A stretch of 46,012 nucleotides of DNA from Allomuricauda sp. CP2A (GTDB lineage: Bacteria; Bacteroidota; Bacteroidia; Flavobacteriales; Flavobacteriaceae), in assembly GCF_001683915.1 (NCBI RefSeq), contig NZ_LXTT01000129.1, positions 1 to 46,012 on the forward strand, read 5' to 3'. Below the pieces are notes generated by a model. The model had not been told where the DNA came from. It saw nothing but the letters and a program-made list of their open reading frames with translations, and made no database searches. This document shows, piece after piece, positions 1-8,430 of this stretch; the first letter of the stretch is position 1, and the number at the start of each line of letters is the position of its first letter. Made by a program: the position numbers and the translations under genes.

Positions 1-28
1 TTTTGAAGCAACAATCTATTGGAAACTG

Positions 29-116
29 CGTCATGCTGAACTCGTTTCAGCATCCCATCACATATTTTCATCCAATACATATAAAATGTGACCCTGAAAT
101 AAATTCAGGGTGACGA
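29..116. repeat. Dispersed double-hairpin repeat, copy 1
   Basis: Two hairpins stand in a row: ATGCTGAA/TTCAGCAT around a short loop (33-53) and ACCCTGAA/TTCAGGGT (91-111). The outer ends, starting CGTCATGCTGAAC and ending TTCAGGGTGACG, are themselves imperfect inverted repeats, so the whole element could fold into one large stem. A second copy with the same plan lies at 20295-20374. It sits upstream of the phosphatase gene and encodes nothing visible. This looks like a REP/MITE-style non-autonomous repeat; that class is inferred. Confidence 0.75.
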
Positions 117-214
117 AAACCTATGCTATTTTAACATCTTATGATCATAGTCAATAATAATAAAGGTAAAATAGAAAATTGCACAACGGGTTCCCGTAAT
201 TCCTTTTCTACTTC

Positions 215-667
215 ATGAAAACCAAAGTTTTGATGGTCTGCTTGGGAAACATTTGCAGATCACCATTGGCCGAAGGCATTCTGCAATCCAAAGTAGATTT
301 CGATACCGTTTTAGTGGATTCCGCCGGTACCGCTGGGTATCATGTGGGAAACCCTCCCGACCCAAGATCGGTTGCCGTGGCCCAAAAATATGGGTTGGAC
401 ATCAGTGCCCAAAAATGCAGACGGTTTTCCAGAACGGATTTTGATGAATTTGATTTCATCTACGTGATGGACCGAAACAACTTTTCTGATATTGCCAGTT
501 TGGCCCGAAATCAACAAGAAGCCGAAAAAATAAAATTGTTGCTCAGCGAAGTCAATGTGGGCATCCATGAAGTTCCCGACCCCTACCATGGCGATGAAGA
601 TGGATTTGAAGATGTGTATCAAATGATCGATTTGGCTTGCGAGGCAATTGCGAAAAAACTAAATTGA
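215..667 (+). CDS. Low-molecular-weight protein-tyrosine phosphatase
   Basis: A 150-residue cytosolic phosphatase of the arsenate-reductase-like LMW-PTP family, the usual length for the family. The phosphate-binding loop C-x5-R-S is at residues 9-16 (CLGNICRS), with Cys9 the expected nucleophile and Arg15 the phosphate ligand. The general-acid loop DPY is at 122-124. The family dephosphorylates phosphotyrosine on proteins; in bacteria it is often linked to polysaccharide export, but no such genes are near, so the substrate is unknown. The stop lies 4 bases before the next start, so it is probably cotranscribed with the methylase gene. The ATG at 215 places the beta strand and P-loop exactly at the N terminus. 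Confidence 0.93.
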   Translation: MKTKVLMVCLGNICRSPLAEGILQSKVDFDTVLVDSAGTAGYHVGNPPDPRSVAVAQKYGLDISAQKCRRFSRTDFDEFDFIYVMDRNNFSDIASLARNQQEAEKIKLLLSEVNVGIHEVPDPYHGDEDGFEDVYQMIDLACEAIAKKLN

Positions 668-671
668 TCTT

Positions 672-1412
672 ATGGAAGAAACGCAGGAACAAGCTAAACC
701 TGGTTTGGTGGTGGGCAAATTATACTTGATTCCCACTACATTGGGCGATAATGCTCCCCTGGAGGTATTGCCCATTTCCCTTAAGGGAACCATTGAAAAA
801 ATTGACCACTATATTGTGGAAAATGAAAAGACGGCCCGGCGTTTCATCAAAAAAGTGAGCCCCAACAAACCACAACCCAGCCTGCACATACAAAGTTTGA
901 ACAAATACACCAAGCCCGAGGTGATTCCTTCTTTTTTGGATCCCTGTATTCACGGGCATGATATTGGCGTGCTTTCGGAAGCGGGATGCCCTGGAATTGC
1001 AGATCCCGGGGCCGCGGTGGTTCGTGTGGCCCATGAAAAAAGGATCCAAGTGGTTCCTTTGGTAGGCCCCTCCTCTATTTTAATGGCCATGATGTCCAGC
1101 GGAATGAACGGCCAAAACTTTGCGTTCAACGGCTATTTGCCCATAGACCATAAAGAGCGTAAGGCCATGATAAAAAATTTGGAGCATCTTTCCCGGGAAA
1201 AGGGACAGTCCCAAATATTCATGGAGACACCTTACCGAAACAACAAATTGCTCAAGGAACTCATCAAGATACTGCACAAGAGCACGCGATTGTGCATTGC
1301 TTGCGACATTACACTCCCTACCGAGTTCATACAGACCAAAAGTGCCCACGAATGGAGTGAAATTGAAATCGACTTGGATAAAAGGCCTACCATCTATATC
1401 ATTCAGGCATAA
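672..1412 (+). CDS. RsmI-like SAM-dependent methyltransferase (tetrapyrrole methylase fold)
   Basis: This 246-residue protein belongs to the tetrapyrrole-methylase superfamily that includes RsmI, the 16S rRNA C1402 2'-O-methyltransferase. The hallmark SEAGCPGIADPG stretch is near residues 102-113, followed by VPLVGPSS near 129-136, a typical SAM-pocket pattern. The N-terminal glycine-rich strand reads LIPTTLGD instead of the RsmI form TPIGNLxD, and the protein is shorter than classical RsmI (about 280). It may therefore be a second, divergent paralogue acting on another RNA or molecule. It follows the phosphatase with a 4-base gap. A hairpin lies just after the stop. Confidence 0.85.
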   Translation: MEETQEQAKPGLVVGKLYLIPTTLGDNAPLEVLPISLKGTIEKIDHYIVENEKTARRFIKKVSPNKPQPSLHIQSLNKYTKPEVIPSFLDPCIHGHDIGVLSEAGCPGIADPGAAVVRVAHEKRIQVVPLVGPSSILMAMMSSGMNGQNFAFNGYLPIDHKERKAMIKNLEHLSREKGQSQIFMETPYRNNKLLKELIKILHKSTRLCIACDITLPTEFIQTKSAHEWSEIEIDLDKRPTIYIIQA

Positions 1413-1436
1413 AAAAACCCAGAATAAAATTCTGGG
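1411..1436 (-). terminator. Rho-independent terminator for the minus-strand gene at 1461
   Basis: Inverted repeat CCCAGAAT-AAA-ATTCTGGG (1418-1436). The run of seven A at 1411-1417 becomes a U tract after the hairpin when read on the minus strand. On the plus strand the trailing T run is short, so termination of the rsmI-like gene would be weaker. Confidence 0.75.
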
Positions 1437-1460
1437 CTTTCGCTAATTGTTACCTTGCCA

Positions 1461-2105
1461 CTATATTTTTGGATTCTTCCTTTGCGGAATCTTGGATGTA
1501 TCGTATCCAGCGAATTTTTTCATGTAGTATGAAATGCTACTTCCGTAGGCATCAGCAACATCTTCCTGTCCGTAGGAACGTAAATACTTCTTTACATTTC
1601 CAGCCCCGGCCAAATGTGCCGCGGCCAAAATACCCGATTCAGTTACCTCAACTCCACCGATCCGTTTTCCCGAAAAGCGCTTGATGTCACGTCGCAAAAT
1701 CCATTTGTTCCGGGCCACGTTAATGTCAAAAGCTTTTTCTTGGAGTATGGGGTCGTTCAAAAAAGTGTCGATATCATAAACTCCCATCAAACTTAGGGTG
1801 CTTCCCCCAAACTGATATTTTCCCAAATACCCCAATGTATTCACAACGTGGTATTTTCCTTGGGATTCTTTAAAAGCCAAGGCGTCTTTAAAACCATTGT
1901 AGGCTTTTCCCAAAAAGGGAGGGGTGATTTTTGCAACTCCTTGCAATGCCAAGGAATCTTTGGGAGCGGGTATTTCAAAGCTTGTAGTCACCTTCAATGA
2001 ATCTGGAATCTCCACATCCACTTTTTTCATTACGGTGTACGTACCAAAACTCGTCAAAACTACAATCATGGCAAGATGTAGTATAAAACCTATCCATCTT
2101 TTCAT
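1461..2105 (-). CDS. Membrane-anchored lysozyme-fold (transglycosylase-like) protein
   Basis: About 214 residues from the ATG at 2105. The protein has an N-terminal hydrophobic anchor (about residues 4-20) and a periplasmic domain. Around residues 75-100 it has the pattern ALAFKESQGKY followed by GYLGKYQFG, which resembles transglycosylase/lysozyme-like domains; Glu80 is the candidate catalytic acid. A role in peptidoglycan cleavage or binding is inferred. Proteins like this in Flavobacteriaceae are sometimes labelled peptidoglycan-binding, but I see no LysM repeat. An in-frame ATG at 2114 and a longer reading to 2144 are possible starts; the anchor fits either ATG. A TATATTTG promoter box lies at 2161-2168. 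Confidence 0.75.
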   Translation of the reverse strand: MKRWIGFILHLAMIVVLTSFGTYTVMKKVDVEIPDSLKVTTSFEIPAPKDSLALQGVAKITPPFLGKAYNGFKDALAFKESQGKYHVVNTLGYLGKYQFGGSTLSLMGVYDIDTFLNDPILQEKAFDINVARNKWILRRDIKRFSGKRIGGVEVTESGILAAAHLAGAGNVKKYLRSYGQEDVADAYGSSISYYMKKFAGYDTSKIPQRKNPKI

Positions 2106-2160
2106 AATGTTCATATTTGTGATCTCAATACATATACGTATCAAAAATCAATTTGGCCGG

Positions 2161-2168
2161 CAAATATA
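2161..2168 (-). promoter_or_regulatory. Bacteroidota -7 box (TATATTTG) for the 1461-2105 gene
   Basis: On the minus strand the sequence reads TATATTTG, a perfect TAnnTTTG box, about 55 bases upstream of the start codon. No clear TTG at -33 is visible. Confidence 0.6.
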
Positions 2169-2264
2169 GGGGGAGATATGTTAACGGTTACCCTAAAGCT
2201 CCTAAGATTTTCTTAAATGAGGCCTAAAATCCGTTAAAGTGCTGAAAATTAACGGTAAAGAGCA

Positions 2265-3308
2265 CTATCTAAGGACCTTTTGGGAATTGAGCCATTGGAT
2301 GTACTGCACCTTATTTCGGTTGTGTTGCGCCAAGGTTTTGGCAAATTTATGGTAGCCAAAGTTGGAAACATCGGCCACAAAGTAGAGGTAATCGTGTTTT
2401 TCGGGGTTCAAAACGGCCTCAATGGATGAAATATCGGGCATGGTGATCGGCCCTGGCGGAACACCCGCATATTTATAGGTGTTGTAGGGCGAGTCCATCT
2501 CCAAATCGCGGTACAAAACCCGTTTTATGATGGTATCGTAATTGCCCGTTTGCTTTTTAATGGCAAAGATCACGGTGGGGTCTGCCTGCAACAGAATCCC
2601 TTTTCGTATTCTATTGAGGTATACGCCAGCCACACGGGGTCGCTCATCCACTTTTGCGGTTTCCTTTTGAACCACAGCGGCCAAGGCAATGACTTGGGAA
2701 GGAGTTAAGTCAAGATCTTTGGCTTTCTGCAACCGCTCCTCGTTCCAATATCGTTGATATTCCTTCCACATACGATCCCTGAAGTCCTCTGCATCGGTGT
2801 TCCAGAAGAACTCGTAGGTGTTCGGCAAGTACATGCCCAATTTGCTGTCCTCATCAAAGTTTGATTCATTCAAAAAACCAGCGTCATTAAAAGCTTGAAG
2901 CAATGAAAGACTGTCCGCTTCAATCTGTTCCGATATACGCCCTGCCAAAGATTCCAAGGATTCCTGGTTATTGAAGGACACATTTACCGGTAAATTGGCA
3001 CTGCGGAGCGTGTTGATGATCTCATTGTTGTTCACCCCCTTTTTTAGGGCATATTTTCCCGCCTTAATATTGGTAATGTATCCCTTTCGTTGGGCCACTG
3101 CTTCAAAAGTGGACAGATCTTTCAACAAAGGCTCCAAAGAATCTTTGACCTCAGAAAAGGTGGCATCTGATGTAATGTACACAAAAGCCTCTTGATTATT
3201 AAATTGGGTGTTTGGACTGAAAATGGCGCTATAGATCTGGTAGGCGATGAACCCACAGATCAAAAGCCCCAAAATAGCTGTTGCCCAAAGTACTTTTTTA
3301 AGATGCAT
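2265..3308 (-). CDS. mltG: Endolytic murein transglycosylase MltG (YceG-like)
   Basis: A 347-residue inner-membrane enzyme that cleaves nascent glycan strands. An N-terminal transmembrane helix spans about residues 6-24, followed by the LysM-like region and the YceG core. The active-site segment VVQKETAKVDERPRVAGVYLN (around 212-231) matches the family pattern, with Glu216 as catalytic residue; it is followed by GILLQADPTV (237-246). Length matches the family. It is the last gene of the dapF-GNAT-mltG cluster, and its start overlaps the GNAT stop by 11 bases, which suggests translational coupling. Pairing with dapF connects precursor supply with glycan-strand trimming. Confidence 0.95.
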   Translation of the reverse strand: MHLKKVLWATAILGLLICGFIAYQIYSAIFSPNTQFNNQEAFVYITSDATFSEVKDSLEPLLKDLSTFEAVAQRKGYITNIKAGKYALKKGVNNNEIINTLRSANLPVNVSFNNQESLESLAGRISEQIEADSLSLLQAFNDAGFLNESNFDEDSKLGMYLPNTYEFFWNTDAEDFRDRMWKEYQRYWNEERLQKAKDLDLTPSQVIALAAVVQKETAKVDERPRVAGVYLNRIRKGILLQADPTVIFAIKKQTGNYDTIIKRVLYRDLEMDSPYNTYKYAGVPPGPITMPDISSIEAVLNPEKHDYLYFVADVSNFGYHKFAKTLAQHNRNKVQYIQWLNSQKVLR

Positions 3309-3831
3309 TCGTATTTATCTTTTGAAACATGATTTCATTCTTGAATCCGGTGCTGGTCCGTATCCATTCTTTTTTCACCCCGACTTTTTCAAACCCCATT
3401 TTTTCAAAAAGATGGATGCTGGCCTTATTTTCCTCCAAAATATTGGCGTACAACTGATGTAAATTGAGCGTTGAGAACGCATAATCACACATGAGTTTCA
3501 TGGCCTCCGCCCCCACTCCTTTGTTTCGGTCTGAAGGATTGGCAATGACAATCCCCATTCCAGCCCTGCCGTGTTTTGGGTCGAAATCAAACAAATCAAT
3601 CAAGCCAATGCAGACATCATGGGTGTTGCAAATGCACAAACGCAACTGTTTTACTTCGTAAATGTCCCGATGGGCGTTATCCAAATAAAGTTTTAGGACT
3701 TTCTTGGAATAGGGTTTTAAGGTGCCGCTGATTTCCCAAATGGAGGTATCGTTCTCCAATTGGTAGAGGAATTCCAAATCATTGGGCTCCAAAGCCCTTA
3801 AACGCACCTGTTTTCCTTTAAGATTCAGCAT
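3298..3831 (-). CDS. GNAT-family N-acetyltransferase (RimJ/RimL type)
   Basis: A 177-residue acetyltransferase using acetyl-CoA. The acetyl-CoA-binding loop NPSDRNKGVGAEAM (about 101-114) follows the beta-4 strand, and LYANILEENKASIHLFEKMGF (about 136-156) is the typical C-terminal pattern of RimJ/RimL-like members. These enzymes acetylate protein N termini or small amines; the substrate here is unknown. It lies between dapF and mltG, overlapping dapF by 7 bases upstream and mltG by 11 downstream, so all three are probably one transcript. A wall-related substrate is a guess from context. Confidence 0.88.
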   Translation of the reverse strand: MLNLKGKQVRLRALEPNDLEFLYQLENDTSIWEISGTLKPYSKKVLKLYLDNAHRDIYEVKQLRLCICNTHDVCIGLIDLFDFDPKHGRAGMGIVIANPSDRNKGVGAEAMKLMCDYAFSTLNLHQLYANILEENKASIHLFEKMGFEKVGVKKEWIRTSTGFKNEIMFQKINTNAS

Positions 3832-4601
3832 GCTATCTCTCCTTTATAGACCTGAACAGCGGGTCCTTTTAAATAAATATTGGTGTAGTGCCCGTTGTTT
3901 TGTTCAAAGCTGATGGACAAATCCCCGCCAGGCGTGCTGATCTTTACGGTATTGGAAGTTGTTTTTCCCGATTTGTGCATGGCGATGGCCACCGCAGTGA
4001 CCCCAGTACCGCAAGAAAAGGTTTCATCCTCCACCCCCCTTTCATAGGTGCGCACCTGAAATGTATCTGCATCTGATTGTTCCACAAAGTTGATGTTGCT
4101 TCCAGCTTTGCCATAAAGCCCAAAGCGCAACTTTTCGCCTTCTTTGAACACGTTAAAATTCTTGAGGTCCTCAACCAATTGCACATGGTGAGGCGAGCCC
4201 GTGTCCAAAAAGGTATAGTTGGTTTTTTCACGGATTTCATCTACATCCACCATTTTTAAATTGACCACATCACCTTCAATGCTGGCATGGTGCAATCCGT
4301 CAACCGCTGTAAATGTGGCTTCATTGCCTATGACACCCAAATAATGGGCAAAGGCCACCAAACACCGTCCACCGTTGCCGCACATGCTGCTTTCACCACC
4401 ATCAGCATTGTAATAGACCATCTTAAAATCCGACATTTTGTCATTTTCGAGCAAAATCAAGCCATCCGCCCCCACTCCAAAGCGCCTATCACACAGCTGA
4501 GCGACCAGTTTGGTATTGTTTTTGGGAAATATATTCTGGCGATTGTCGATGATCACAAAATCGTTCCCTGTTCCTTGATATTTGAAAAACTGCAGTTTCA
4601 T
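3825..4601 (-). CDS. dapF: Diaminopimelate epimerase
   Basis: 258 residues. It interconverts LL- and meso-diaminopimelate, supplying lysine and the peptidoglycan cross-link residue. The two catalytic cysteines are in MCGNGGRC (Cys74) and FSCGTGVTA (Cys197), and the N-terminal TGNDFVIID (11-19) is characteristic. Length is slightly below the 270-280 of many homologues but both halves of the pseudo-symmetric fold are present. It is first in a three-gene minus-strand cluster with GNAT and mltG. The ATG at 4601 follows a TATATTTG promoter box at 4618-4625, leaving a very short leader. Confidence 0.96.
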   Translation of the reverse strand: MKLQFFKYQGTGNDFVIIDNRQNIFPKNNTKLVAQLCDRRFGVGADGLILLENDKMSDFKMVYYNADGGESSMCGNGGRCLVAFAHYLGVIGNEATFTAVDGLHHASIEGDVVNLKMVDVDEIREKTNYTFLDTGSPHHVQLVEDLKNFNVFKEGEKLRFGLYGKAGSNINFVEQSDADTFQVRTYERGVEDETFSCGTGVTAVAIAMHKSGKTTSNTVKISTPGGDLSISFEQNNGHYTNIYLKGPAVQVYKGEIAC

Positions 4602-4617
4602 AATCGCTACAAAGGAA

Positions 4618-4625
4618 CAAATATA
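4618..4625 (-). promoter_or_regulatory. -7 box (TATATTTG) upstream of dapF
   Basis: Perfect TAnnTTTG on the minus strand, 17 bases before the dapF start. The expected transcript leader is only about 10 nt. No good TTG -33 box is seen. Confidence 0.55.
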
Positions 4626-4695
4626 GCGTATTCTTTAAGGATTTTTTTGCAGTTAAAAGGGAGTTAAACCGACAAAGCCAAAAAATGAATTCCTT

Positions 4696-4703
4696 TAATT
4701 TTG
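4696..4703 (+). promoter_or_regulatory. -7 box (TAATTTTG) upstream of the HtrA protease
   Basis: TAATTTTG fits TAnnTTTG and lies 31 bases before the ATG at 4735. The -33 region has no clear TTG. Confidence 0.5.
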
Positions 4704-4734
4704 TTGAAACTGAATGTTAAAAAAATAAAGAATT

Positions 4735-6123
4735 ATGAAGAAAATAGGCAGTTTGCTCCTAGTGTCCGTATTTGCAGGCGCAATTACACTGGGATCGTAC
4801 AAATTATTTTTTGAAAAAGACCATTATAAATGGGTGCCTTCCGAGCAGGAAACTCCATTCCTGACCACAAGTAACATACCAAGCTCAGCCAAAGGGGCTG
4901 GTATCAATGAAGTTGATTTTACCCTGGCTGCGGAAAAAACGGTGAACTCCGTGGTCCACGTAAAAAACCTGACCATCAGCAAAGGGCCAAGCAGCCTTTC
5001 TGATTTCTTCTACGGTTTTGAACGCCAACAAACCCCTCAGGTAGGGTCAGGCTCCGGTGTAATCATAACCCCAGACGGTTATATTGTGACCAACAACCAC
5101 GTAATTGCCAATTCCAGCCAATTACAGGTCACCCTAAACAATAACAGAACCTATGAAGCAGAGGTAATCGGCGCCGACTCGGAATCTGATATTGCCCTAT
5201 TGAAGATTGATGCGGAAGAAGCACTCCCCTATTTGGCTTTTGGGGATTCAGACAATACCAAGATCGGGGAATGGGTGCTCGCTGTTGGGAACCCGTTTAA
5301 TTTGACCTCAACCGTGACCGCAGGAATTGTAAGTGCCAAAGCCCGTTCTTTGGGCAGAAACCAATCCTTTATTCAGACCGATGCCGCCGTTAACCCTGGA
5401 AACAGTGGTGGGGCATTGGTCAATACCAATGGTGACCTGATCGGAATCAATACCGCCATCACCTCCCAGACCGGTTCCTATGTGGGATATGCCTTTGCCG
5501 TGCCCAGCAACACGGCCAAAAAAGTGGTGGAGGACATTATGGAATATGGGGACGTTCAGAAAGGACTTTTGGGGATCAGAGGTGGTGACCTTAACCCCGA
5601 AGTGGCCAATGAACTTGGCGTTGATGACCTGGAAGGGGTGTATGTGTCGGACGTAACCGAGGAATCAGGAGCTGATGAGGCCGGTTTACAATCAGGCGAC
5701 ATCATAAAACAGGTGGATAACATTACAGTGCATAAATTCTCCGAACTGTCGGGCTATCTTTCTTCCAAAAGACCCGGGGATGTTGTAAAAGTGACCATTG
5801 ATCGAGATGGCAAAAACTTCACCAAAAATGTTACCCTCAAAAAACAAATGACCGTTCTCCTTCCCGCTACGGGATTCTTGGTAAAGAACCTTTCCAAAGC
5901 GGACAAGAAAAAGTTTGGTATTTCCAAAGGTGTAAAAATCATTGATGTTCCAGAACGATATAGTAGATACGACTTGCGCAACAAGGTCATTATAAAGGTA
6001 AATGACACAGATATAGATAACATTGAGGACGCGGAAGAGCAGTTCGGAAAAGTTTCACAATTCGGAAGGACCAGTTTTACCATGATCAACGAGAATGGTG
6101 AAAAAGAGCATATCATCTTCTAA
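4735..6123 (+). CDS. Periplasmic serine protease of the HtrA/DegP (Do) family
   Basis: A 462-residue envelope protease/chaperone for misfolded proteins. It has an N-terminal signal or anchor segment (about 5-22), a trypsin-like domain (about 60-265) and two C-terminal PDZ regions (about 270-365 and 375-460). The catalytic triad is His122 (TNNHVIA), Asp152 (SDIALLKID) and Ser224 (NPGNSGGAL). The second PDZ region is more diverged, as is common in this phylum. The gene is monocistronic, between a TAATTTTG promoter and a strong terminator at 6147-6174. I see no sigma-E-like or CpxR-like box. Confidence 0.95.
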   Translation: MKKIGSLLLVSVFAGAITLGSYKLFFEKDHYKWVPSEQETPFLTTSNIPSSAKGAGINEVDFTLAAEKTVNSVVHVKNLTISKGPSSLSDFFYGFERQQTPQVGSGSGVIITPDGYIVTNNHVIANSSQLQVTLNNNRTYEAEVIGADSESDIALLKIDAEEALPYLAFGDSDNTKIGEWVLAVGNPFNLTSTVTAGIVSAKARSLGRNQSFIQTDAAVNPGNSGGALVNTNGDLIGINTAITSQTGSYVGYAFAVPSNTAKKVVEDIMEYGDVQKGLLGIRGGDLNPEVANELGVDDLEGVYVSDVTEESGADEAGLQSGDIIKQVDNITVHKFSELSGYLSSKRPGDVVKVTIDRDGKNFTKNVTLKKQMTVLLPATGFLVKNLSKADKKKFGISKGVKIIDVPERYSRYDLRNKVIIKVNDTDIDNIEDAEEQFGKVSQFGRTSFTMINENGEKEHIIF

Positions 6124-6146
6124 TATAAAGTGAAGGATTCACACTT

Positions 6147-6174
6147 AAAAACACCCTTTTTTGGGTGTTTTTTT
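6147..6174 (+). terminator. Rho-independent terminator after the HtrA gene
   Basis: Stem AAACACCC / GGGTGTTT around a T-rich loop, followed by a run of T. It is strong in the plus direction. Confidence 0.88.
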
Positions 6175-6255
6175 GTGCCCAAATTCTTTTACGAAAACGT
6201 TTGAAAATAGCTAATTTAGCCCCAACTACAACTCAACAAATACAAACAAACAACT

Positions 6256-7704
6256 ATGGGAGAAATCAAATCCTATGAAAAAGAGCTTGCCTTTCAGGCT
6301 GATAGAAGAAAGGCAACCACCGAATTTATAAAAATCATCAGTGACCTTTGGTACGACAAGGCCATTGAGGTGGTCCTTTTCAAAAACCAGATTATCGATA
6401 AGAATGTAAGCGATATCATCAACCTGCACGAGTATGCTGGGGAATTTGTGCAAAAGCCCATCTCCATTTTTGACTCTGTTGAAATATTGAGGGCCATAAA
6501 CGACATCAATTTACCACCTGCCAAGTTGGACATTGGAAAGCTTACCTACGAATACCATTCCGACGACAACAACCACCTCAACGTAAAGGCTTTTGTTGTG
6601 GATAAGCTGAAGGATGCCCAGCAGACCAAGGAAATAAAGCCCAAGGATGTGGTGCTGTATGGTTTTGGGCGCATAGGGCGATTGGTGGCCCGGGAACTTA
6701 TGGCCAAGACCGGAAGGGGAAGCCAATTGCGCCTCAGGGCCATAGTGGTTAGAGGGGAATTGAACCAAGAGGTTTTGGAAAAACGCGCCGCGCTACTAAA
6801 AACCGACTCCGTGCATGGACAGTTTATGGGAACCGTGGACGTGGATGCCAAAAACCAAGCCCTCATCATTAACGGCACCACGGTAAAGTTTATCAGTGCC
6901 AACAAACCCGAAGATATCGATTACACAAAATACGGAATTTATAGTGCCTTGATCATTGACAATACAGGTGCTTTCAGGGATAAAGAGTCGCTTTCCAAGC
7001 ATTTAGAATCCAAAGGTGCCAGCAAGGTGTTGCTTACTGCCCCAGGAAAAGAAGTCCCCAATATAGTGCATGGTGTCAACCATAAGGAGTTTGACCCGGA
7101 CAAGACAAAAATCTATTCCGCAGCTTCCTGTACCACCAATGCCATTACCCCCATTCTAAAGGTCATTGAGGATTCCCTCGGGATAAAAAAGGGCCATTTG
7201 GAGACCATCCATGCCTATACCAATGACCAGAATTTGGTGGATAACATGCACAGCAAGTACCGAAGGGGACGTGCCGCCGCACTGAACATGGTCGTGACAG
7301 AAACAGGTGCAGGGTCTGCCGTTGCCAAGGCCCTACCCTCGCTCAAGGGCAAGCTGACCTCCAATGCCATTCGGGTGCCCGTGCCAAATGGTTCATTGGC
7401 CATTCTACATTTAGAGGTAAAAAACAAGACCTCAAAAGAAAGTATCAATACCATTTTAAAGAAATATGCCCTGGAAGGCGATTTGGTGGAACAGATTAAA
7501 TATTCACTGAGCAATGAGCTGGTTTCCACGGATATTGTAGGCACCTCCGCCCCTTCCATTTATGATAGCAAGGCCACGATTGTTTCCTCGGACGGAAAAA
7601 GTGTGGTGCTTTATATATGGTATGATAATGAATATGGCTATTCGCACCAAGTCATAAGATTGGCGAAATATATAGCCAAGGTTAGGCGTTATACCTATTA
7701 CTAA
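6256..7704 (+). CDS. Glyceraldehyde-3-phosphate dehydrogenase, long form
   Basis: 482 residues, versus about 335 in ordinary GAPDH. The extra length is an N-terminal extension of about 130 residues that has no motif I recognise. The Rossmann NAD(P) loop YGFGRIGR is at 135-142, the active-site Cys292 is in SAASCTTNAITP, and His319 is in ETIHAYTNDQ. It converts glyceraldehyde-3-phosphate to 1,3-bisphosphoglycerate or the reverse. Long GAPDHs of this kind occur in Bacteroidota, usually beside a second canonical gene; whether this one serves glycolysis or gluconeogenesis cannot be read here. It is a single gene with a weak TAATTTAG box at about 6213. Confidence 0.93.
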   Translation: MGEIKSYEKELAFQADRRKATTEFIKIISDLWYDKAIEVVLFKNQIIDKNVSDIINLHEYAGEFVQKPISIFDSVEILRAINDINLPPAKLDIGKLTYEYHSDDNNHLNVKAFVVDKLKDAQQTKEIKPKDVVLYGFGRIGRLVARELMAKTGRGSQLRLRAIVVRGELNQEVLEKRAALLKTDSVHGQFMGTVDVDAKNQALIINGTTVKFISANKPEDIDYTKYGIYSALIIDNTGAFRDKESLSKHLESKGASKVLLTAPGKEVPNIVHGVNHKEFDPDKTKIYSAASCTTNAITPILKVIEDSLGIKKGHLETIHAYTNDQNLVDNMHSKYRRGRAAALNMVVTETGAGSAVAKALPSLKGKLTSNAIRVPVPNGSLAILHLEVKNKTSKESINTILKKYALEGDLVEQIKYSLSNELVSTDIVGTSAPSIYDSKATIVSSDGKSVVLYIWYDNEYGYSHQVIRLAKYIAKVRRYTYY

Positions 7705-7820
7705 GAATTGGGAAAAGTGGGCACACCTACCCAGTAAATAGGTTTTTCTTTTGATTTTAGGTTTATTGGTGTAATTTCGCCCTACCCTTAATCTAAATTA
7801 TTTACGAGAATATATTGACC

Positions 7821-8426
7821 ATGAAGCATTTACGATTTTTAATTGCACTAGCCCTACTTGCACCTTTCTTTTCATCTTTTGCACAAGAGGAAACCTCGGA
7901 AAATCAAGACATGACCATAAAAGGTCAGTTTGAGGACATGGAAAGAAAGTCCACCAACTATAGGTCTGGAAATGGGGTTCCCTATGAAGTGATCCGTCTG
8001 GCCAGCTTGAACGAAGTAAAGAGCAACGTTTTTGATTCCATCAATACGGCCAACAAATCCATTAAGGACCTTTCGGCCACTATTGCTGCCAATAAAGCCG
8101 AAATAGAGGACCTTAATGCCAAGCTGCAGGATACCACCACTAAGCTGAACTCGGTGACCGAGGAAAAGGACAGCATTTCCTTTTTTGGAGCCTTGATCAG
8201 CAAAGGAACCTACAACTTTATTCTCTGGTCCATCATTTTTGCGCTTTTGTTGTTCCTACTGTTCTTCATTTACCGTTTTAGGAACAGTAATTTCTTGACC
8301 CAACAAGCCAAGGCAGCCTTGGCCGATTTGGAACAGGAATACGAACAGCACAGACGAAGGGCCTTGGAGCGCGAGCAAAAAATAAGCCGTCAGTTGCAGG
8401 ACGAATTGAACAAGCAGAAAAAATAA
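7821..8426 (+). CDS. Secreted coiled-coil membrane protein upstream of trmD (unknown function)
   Basis: 201 residues from the ATG at 7821 (an upstream in-frame TTG is rejected because it would displace the signal peptide). The signal peptide (1-20) ends in SSFAQ. A coiled-coil, heptad-like segment spans about 65-115, followed by one transmembrane helix (about 126-148) and a charged, arginine/glutamate-rich helical tail (165-201). The tail would be cytoplasmic if the signal is cleaved. Homologues are sometimes mislabelled tRNA (guanine-N1)-methyltransferase because of the neighbouring trmD; nothing here resembles a SPOUT methylase. A role as an envelope scaffold is speculation. A GNRA-loop terminator follows. 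Confidence 0.75.
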   Translation: MKHLRFLIALALLAPFFSSFAQEETSENQDMTIKGQFEDMERKSTNYRSGNGVPYEVIRLASLNEVKSNVFDSINTANKSIKDLSATIAANKAEIEDLNAKLQDTTTKLNSVTEEKDSISFFGALISKGTYNFILWSIIFALLLFLLFFIYRFRNSNFLTQQAKAALADLEQEYEQHRRRALEREQKISRQLQDELNKQKK

Positions 8427-8430
8427 AGTC

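Noticed and set aside
186..197. Short inverted repeat ACGGG-TT-CCCGT upstream of the phosphatase as an operator
   Set aside because: Five-base arms in one copy, no associated promoter box; likely chance.
7705..7760. Terminator after the GAPDH gene
   Set aside because: Only a 4-bp CCTA/TAGG stem with a long loop before TTTTT; too weak to call.
7821..8426. Annotation as a tRNA (guanine-N1)-methyltransferase
   Set aside because: The protein has a signal peptide, coiled coil and transmembrane helix, and no SPOUT knot; the real TrmD is at 8946-9620.
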